7,224 nucleotides of DNA from Candidatus Methanomethylophilaceae archaeon. GTDB lineage: Archaea > Thermoplasmatota > Thermoplasmata > Methanomassiliicoccales > Methanomethylophilaceae. The notes beneath the pieces were generated by a model. The model searched no databases. It saw only the letters and a program-made list of their open reading frames with translations, and was not told the DNA's origin. Within the stretch, counting starts at the first letter, position 1. The number at the start of each line of letters is the position of its first letter. A program made the position numbers and the translations under genes. Location of the stretch: the NCBI GenBank assembly GCA_017475875.1, contig JAFVET010000056.1:1-7224 (forward strand). The letters run 5' to 3'. This document shows, in pieces, positions 5,601-7,224 of this stretch.

Positions 5601-6929
5601 GGAGGTCTCACCTTCGACGTCACCTCCGTGGCGGCCCAGACCTTCATGTATTACCAGGGATTGGATACGGTGGACCTGGGTGGCGTCACCACCGTCTACA
5701 CATACGCGTTCTACGGCTGCGGGGAACTGAGGACCGTAGTGATGGGTATGGTGAAGACGATCGAGGGATACGCGTTCGGCGAATGTTACGCGTTGGAGGA
5801 CGTGGTCTTCCCGACCACTTTGTCGTCTGTCAAATCCACCTCGTTCGACGTCGAGTTCCACATGGGCACCGCTGTACTGGCGAAGTCGGTCACCAAGCTC
5901 AAGGGTCAGGAGTTCACAGGTTCCGATACTCATCTGTACCAGGTGGGTTCGGTAAAGAAGAACACCGTGATCCAGACGTCGGAGTTCTATTACAAGGTGG
6001 TCAACATGGATCCGCTGAGGGTCTCCATGACCGGACCGGTCGACGAGGCCGAGTTCGTGTCCGTACCGGACACCGTATCCGCGGGAGGGTTGACCTTCGA
6101 CGTGACGTCGGTGGCCGCGGACGCGTTCAAGGACCGCGTATCGTTGAACATGGTGGACCTCGGACAGGTGACGACCGTTTATTCCGGGGCGTTCTCAGGT
6201 TGCGAGATGCTCCGCAGCGTGTCCATGGCCAACGTCAAGACCATCGAGGCGTACGCGTTCGAGGGATGTACCATGATCGACGAGATAGCGTTCTCGCCGA
6301 ACCTGACTTCGGTGAAGTCGACATCGTTCGACGTCGTGTTCCACAAGGGGACGTCCGAAATTTCCGAGATTGCATCGAACCTCAGGGACAGGACGTTCTC
6401 CGGCACCGGCGGACACCTCTATCTGAACGGTTCGTTGGTGAAGAACTCGGTCGTCACGGACGGCGTCCTCAAGTACAAGGTCAGCAACCTGGATCCGTTG
6501 CGCCTGAGCGTCTCGGGTTGCACCGCCGGTCTGACGGACGTATCCATACCGTCCGAGGTGTTCTTCGGCGGATCGCTGTTCTCGGTCACCACCGTCGGGA
6601 AGGATGCGTTCAAGGACAATTCGGAGATAGAGTCCGTCACCATGGGGTGGGACATCACCAGGATATACAACTCGGCCTTCGCGGGATGCACCAACCTCAA
6701 GAACGTGAGCCTGAACTTCTCCCTGAAGACGATCGAGTCGAACGTCTTCGCCGGATGCACCGCTTTGGAGTACGTGTCGTTCGGTGCGGGTCTGACCGGG
6801 GTGTCAGCGACGGCTTTCCCCGACACCGTGTTCAAGGATGCGAAGGGGAACATCATTGTCGAAAACTCGACGAACCTTGGCGGCCGCACCTTCTCGGGTG
6901 GAGACGGTGTGCTCGTGTCGGTAAGTTGA
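2625..6929 (+). CDS. Giant secreted BspA-type leucine-rich-repeat protein with InlB-like repeat
   Basis: This 1434-residue surface or secreted protein was probably built for binding, such as adhesion or contact with host or neighbouring cells. That role is inferred from the BspA/TpLRR family; no enzyme motif is seen. From ATG 2625: residues 24-52 hold a signal peptide (RNKR, then a hydrophobic core, ending V-D-A). A cap follows at about 60-96 (C-G-x-x-V-T-W, G-x-L-T-L-x-G-x-G-x-M). Next are ten LRRs of about 23 residues (98-326; I-P-D-x-V-T-x-I-G-x-x-A-F-x-x-C), an InlB/Flg_new-type repeat (363-432; Y-D-P-N-G-G ... G-Y-x-F-x-G-W ... W-K), a second cap (441-476), five LRRs (480-590), then five modules of about 162 residues (604-1417). 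It ends in TGA at 6927-6929 with no transmembrane helix or sorting signal, so anchoring is unexplained. The start is chosen for the TATA box at 2597-2603. GTG 2535 is in frame, but its first 30 codons look non-coding (CCA, TCA, CGA, CTT). ATG 2715 would lose the basic RNKR. The frame is intact throughout. Confidence 0.93.
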   Translation: MYSPSCTSCRGPNGLARWDSGSIRNKRLLFMTSMVALVAVMGFLIPSSQVDAAGETSGRCGDDVTWSFDSDAGVLTLTGTGPMYDYTPGGVPWGGCDYSSVVIPDGVTAIGAYAFADSGLVSVNIPDSVTSIGDFAFYSCFSLESIILPDSVENLGTGVFMQCSAMVSAELPNCMTYVPDSAFTLCLALESVKLPGALTTICGFAFEYCSALKSVALEEPLSYIGEYAFHECTSLREINVPDTVVSINYNAFSSCVNVESVRLSQSLQNLYGGAFYECTSLKSIVLPSSLEYLGNGVFGACTSLLTVSVPARIDNVDFTAFSDHTFFLADGTTKVLVQNSDFVGTFVGATTDRMILQAGAPEHLVSYDPNGGVGAVPDPVSVPEGGEFIVAACAAEKEGYDFVGWSCDGSLVKPGSKVTMGVCDMVLAAVWKITPTAYGSCGGSVSWSFYGDTGELVIEGTGPMKDFAWNEQAPWKNLEVRKVTIGAGVTSIGDRSFASMEKLKSVSMPSTVTSIGDYAFYECSGLEVASLGPSVQRIGMSAYYKCGLTSLSVPSSVTTIGVWAFAWCPLKYLYIPDSVTTMDVTATGGLHPHDGSEIMSSGLSAIKGKEFSGSDGVNLYLKGSVVKGTVVKVGDLQFTVVNTSPKRVSLTGFEPGIADLVLPATVDAGCQTFDVTSVAEGLFKDCTTLVTVDTGAATRVYASAFSGCESLRSAVLDSVKTIDAYAFAGCDALEEVVFSAALSSIKTSSFDCRFYDGTKALSETPSALTGKVFAGSGGNLYVDGLGVGVEFRSDGFVYRTVNLDPLRVSLVGTTDDSVKTLTVPSSVAFCGRTYDITSVATDAFRGSTSLEAVVIGEGVLRLYSGSFAFCPALASVTMPDSLKTIEAGAFEGSTSLSYVKFPANLSSFKSSAFDVDFYKGSALLGKMASNLKGKEFSGSDGHLYQAGSIKKNTVLELGGFAYKVVNMDPKRVSMTSAPEGIVDLVVPETVSAGGLTFDVTSVAAQTFMYYQGLDTVDLGGVTTVYTYAFYGCGELRTVVMGMVKTIEGYAFGECYALEDVVFPTTLSSVKSTSFDVEFHMGTAVLAKSVTKLKGQEFTGSDTHLYQVGSVKKNTVIQTSEFYYKVVNMDPLRVSMTGPVDEAEFVSVPDTVSAGGLTFDVTSVAADAFKDRVSLNMVDLGQVTTVYSGAFSGCEMLRSVSMANVKTIEAYAFEGCTMIDEIAFSPNLTSVKSTSFDVVFHKGTSEISEIASNLRDRTFSGTGGHLYLNGSLVKNSVVTDGVLKYKVSNLDPLRLSVSGCTAGLTDVSIPSEVFFGGSLFSVTTVGKDAFKDNSEIESVTMGWDITRIYNSAFAGCTNLKNVSLNFSLKTIESNVFAGCTALEYVSFGAGLTGVSATAFPDTVFKDAKGNIIVENSTNLGGRTFSGGDGVLVSVS
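2916..3602 (+). repeat. LRR block 1: ten 23-residue repeats
   Basis: Ten successive units of 22-23 codons (about 69 nt) follow the pattern L-x-S-V-x-L-P-D-S-V-x-x-I-G-x-x-A-F-x-x-C-x-S. Unit starts fall at about 2916, 2982, 3051 and every 69 nt after. Units 2-9 keep a cysteine near position 20, while the first and the last lack it, as expected of end units. Unit 10 passes into a non-repeat linker (about 3600-3710). Confidence 0.85.
3711..3920 (+). other. InlB/Listeria-Bacteroides-type repeat domain within the giant protein
   Basis: Seventy residues contain the family signature: V-S-Y-D-P-N-G-G near the start, a V-P-E-G-G-E-F segment, then G-Y-D-F-V-G-W, and a closing A-A-V-W-K. The domain is a small beta-grasp-like spacer known from internalins and many BspA-like proteins. 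Here a single copy separates two cap-plus-LRR blocks, implying that the protein arose by joining two BspA-like units. Confidence 0.8.
4062..4392 (+). repeat. LRR block 2: five repeats
   Basis: Five units of 22-23 residues, from V-R-K-V-T-I-G-A-G-V-T-S-I-G through L-K-Y-L-Y-I-P-D-S-V-T-T-M, follow the second cap (3945-4052). The last unit decays into a Gly/His-containing linker at about 4380-4430. The arrangement copies the cap-LRR order of block 1 at half the length. Confidence 0.75.
4434..6875 (+). repeat. Five tandem modules of about 162 residues, plus a truncated sixth start
   Basis: Each module runs in order: L-x-G-x-x-F-[STA]-G-[ST] and L-Y; in modules 1 and 3-5 a G-S segment and K-[GN]-[ST]-V; F/L-x-Y/F-x-V-x-N-x-D/S-P-x-R-x-S; a V-P-x-x-V-x-x-x-G-x-x-F-x-V-T-S-V-A strand pair; A/L-F-K/R-D; three LRRs ending in K-T-I-x-x-Y-A-F-x-x-C; and S-S-x-K-S-x-[SA]-F-D-V-x-F. 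The anchor phenylalanine codons are at 4455, 4941, 5430, 5913, 6396 and 6891, so periods are 486, 489, 483, 483 and 495 nt. The sixth anchor is followed by only eleven codons and the stop. Each module is a short LRR run behind a beta-rich insert. Confidence 0.85.
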
Positions 6930-7224
6930 GTATAAACTCGGGGGTCCTCCCCCGGCCCTTATTCCATTGGTTAGGCGATGGGACGTTCCCGATCCTCTCC
7001 AGCATCCTCGTGCACAGGTCTATCTGATGGTGTGTCAGGGATTCCCCTTCCGAGACCTCGGCGAACAGCTTCATCACGGAGTGGTCTGCGAAACCCGCAT
7101 CGAGTATCCAGAATCCTGATTCGCGGCGGTCTCTGTGTCCGAAAATGTCGGCGAACTCCTTCACGGAGATCATTTTGCGATAGTTCCCGATCAATGATGA
7201 TATTACCTCGTGGCATACGATGCA
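6853..7224 (-). CDS. Unrecognised protein, 3' part (5' end beyond the right edge)
   Basis: The minus-strand frame is open to position 7224 and ends with TGA at 6853-6855, giving 123 codons of a C-terminal part. The first in-frame start-like codon inside the window is TTG 7194, but the frame before it (C-H-E-V-I-S-S) reads as normal protein, so the true start lies outside. From the right edge it reads as a soluble helical/beta protein (KEFADIFGHRD; GFWILDAGFADHSVMKLFAEV; HHQIDLCTRMLERIG). Codons look genuine down to about 6965. The last 37 residues (NKGRGRTPEF onwards) are Arg/Ser/Gln-rich, cross the hairpin at 6938-6955 and run 77 bp antisense to the giant gene. That tail is probably a readthrough extension after loss of an older stop, and the family-conserved part likely ends near the S-P-N-Q-W. 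No family recognised; no signal peptide or membrane segment in the visible part. Confidence 0.7.
   Translation of the reverse strand, partial: CIVCHEVISSLIGNYRKMISVKEFADIFGHRDRRESGFWILDAGFADHSVMKLFAEVSEGESLTHHQIDLCTRMLERIGNVPSPNQWNKGRGRTPEFILNLPTRAHRLHPRRCGRQGSSSFRQ
6938..6955 (+). terminator. GC hairpin after the giant protein gene
   Basis: Pairs c6939-g6954 through g6944-c6949 give a 6-bp all-GC stem with a TCCT loop; 6938/6955 adds a wobble. It starts 9 nt after the TGA. The following bases (CCCTTATTCC) are only mildly T-rich. Because it is symmetric it could serve both convergent genes, but the opposing gene's frame reads through it. Confidence 0.55.

Noticed and set aside
5220..5933. 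237-codon open frame on the minus strand
   Set aside because: It is antisense to the tandem modules, repeats with the same period and has low-complexity composition, so it is a mirror of the coding repeats.
5783..7027. Uninterrupted 414-codon reading frame on the plus strand, in a frame different from the giant gene
   Set aside because: Its product is extremely rich in Arg, Gly and His with no fold-like pattern. It is a shadow of the GC-rich repeat gene, whose own frame shows clear LRRs across the same bases.

Overview
The window most resembles a host-associated euryarchaeon, probably of the Methanomassiliicoccales or a close relative. This is inferred, not proven. The support is archaeal-type TATA boxes, two of them about 25 nt upstream of a start codon (leaderless architecture), frequent AGG and ATA codons in the GC-rich genes, a small archaeal-style winged-helix regulator, and a very large secreted BspA-type leucine-rich-repeat protein with an InlB/Listeria-Bacteroides-type repeat. 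Proteins of that last kind are known from gut Methanomassiliicoccales and from gut bacteria. All complete genes end in TGA and none has an in-frame TAG, so the window gives no evidence about pyrrolysine.

Layout: (1) Positions 2-757 (+) hold the 3' part of an unrecognised soluble protein, closed by a strong hairpin at 767-793. (2) Positions 758-1019 contain no convincing gene, but do contain a near-perfect 16-bp palindrome at 873-888. (3) Positions 1020-1703 (-) encode a 227-residue winged-helix DNA-binding protein. It is visibly AT-richer than its neighbours and sits next to a very AT-rich intergenic strip, with a TATA box placed for leaderless transcription. (4) Positions 1990-2424 (+) encode a small secreted beta-rich protein preceded by a foldable leader (1865-1943) and followed by an 11-bp hairpin. 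(5) Positions 2625-6929 (+), about 60% of the window, encode a 1434-residue secreted repeat protein. Its order is signal peptide, cap, ten 23-residue LRRs, InlB-like repeat, second cap, five LRRs, then five tandem modules of about 162 residues. A GC hairpin follows. (6) Positions 6853-7224 (-) hold the 3' part of an unrecognised gene that runs convergently into the big gene and overlaps its end by 77 bp.

How the genes may work together: the two secreted proteins lie head to tail, each with its own promoter and terminator-like hairpin, and the divergent regulator adjoins them across the AT-rich spacer. A surface-protein locus with a local regulator is a reasonable inference, but nothing in the sequence proves the regulatory link. 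No CRISPR array, IS element, tRNA, rRNA or defence system is visible. The most notable object is the internally duplicated giant surface protein.
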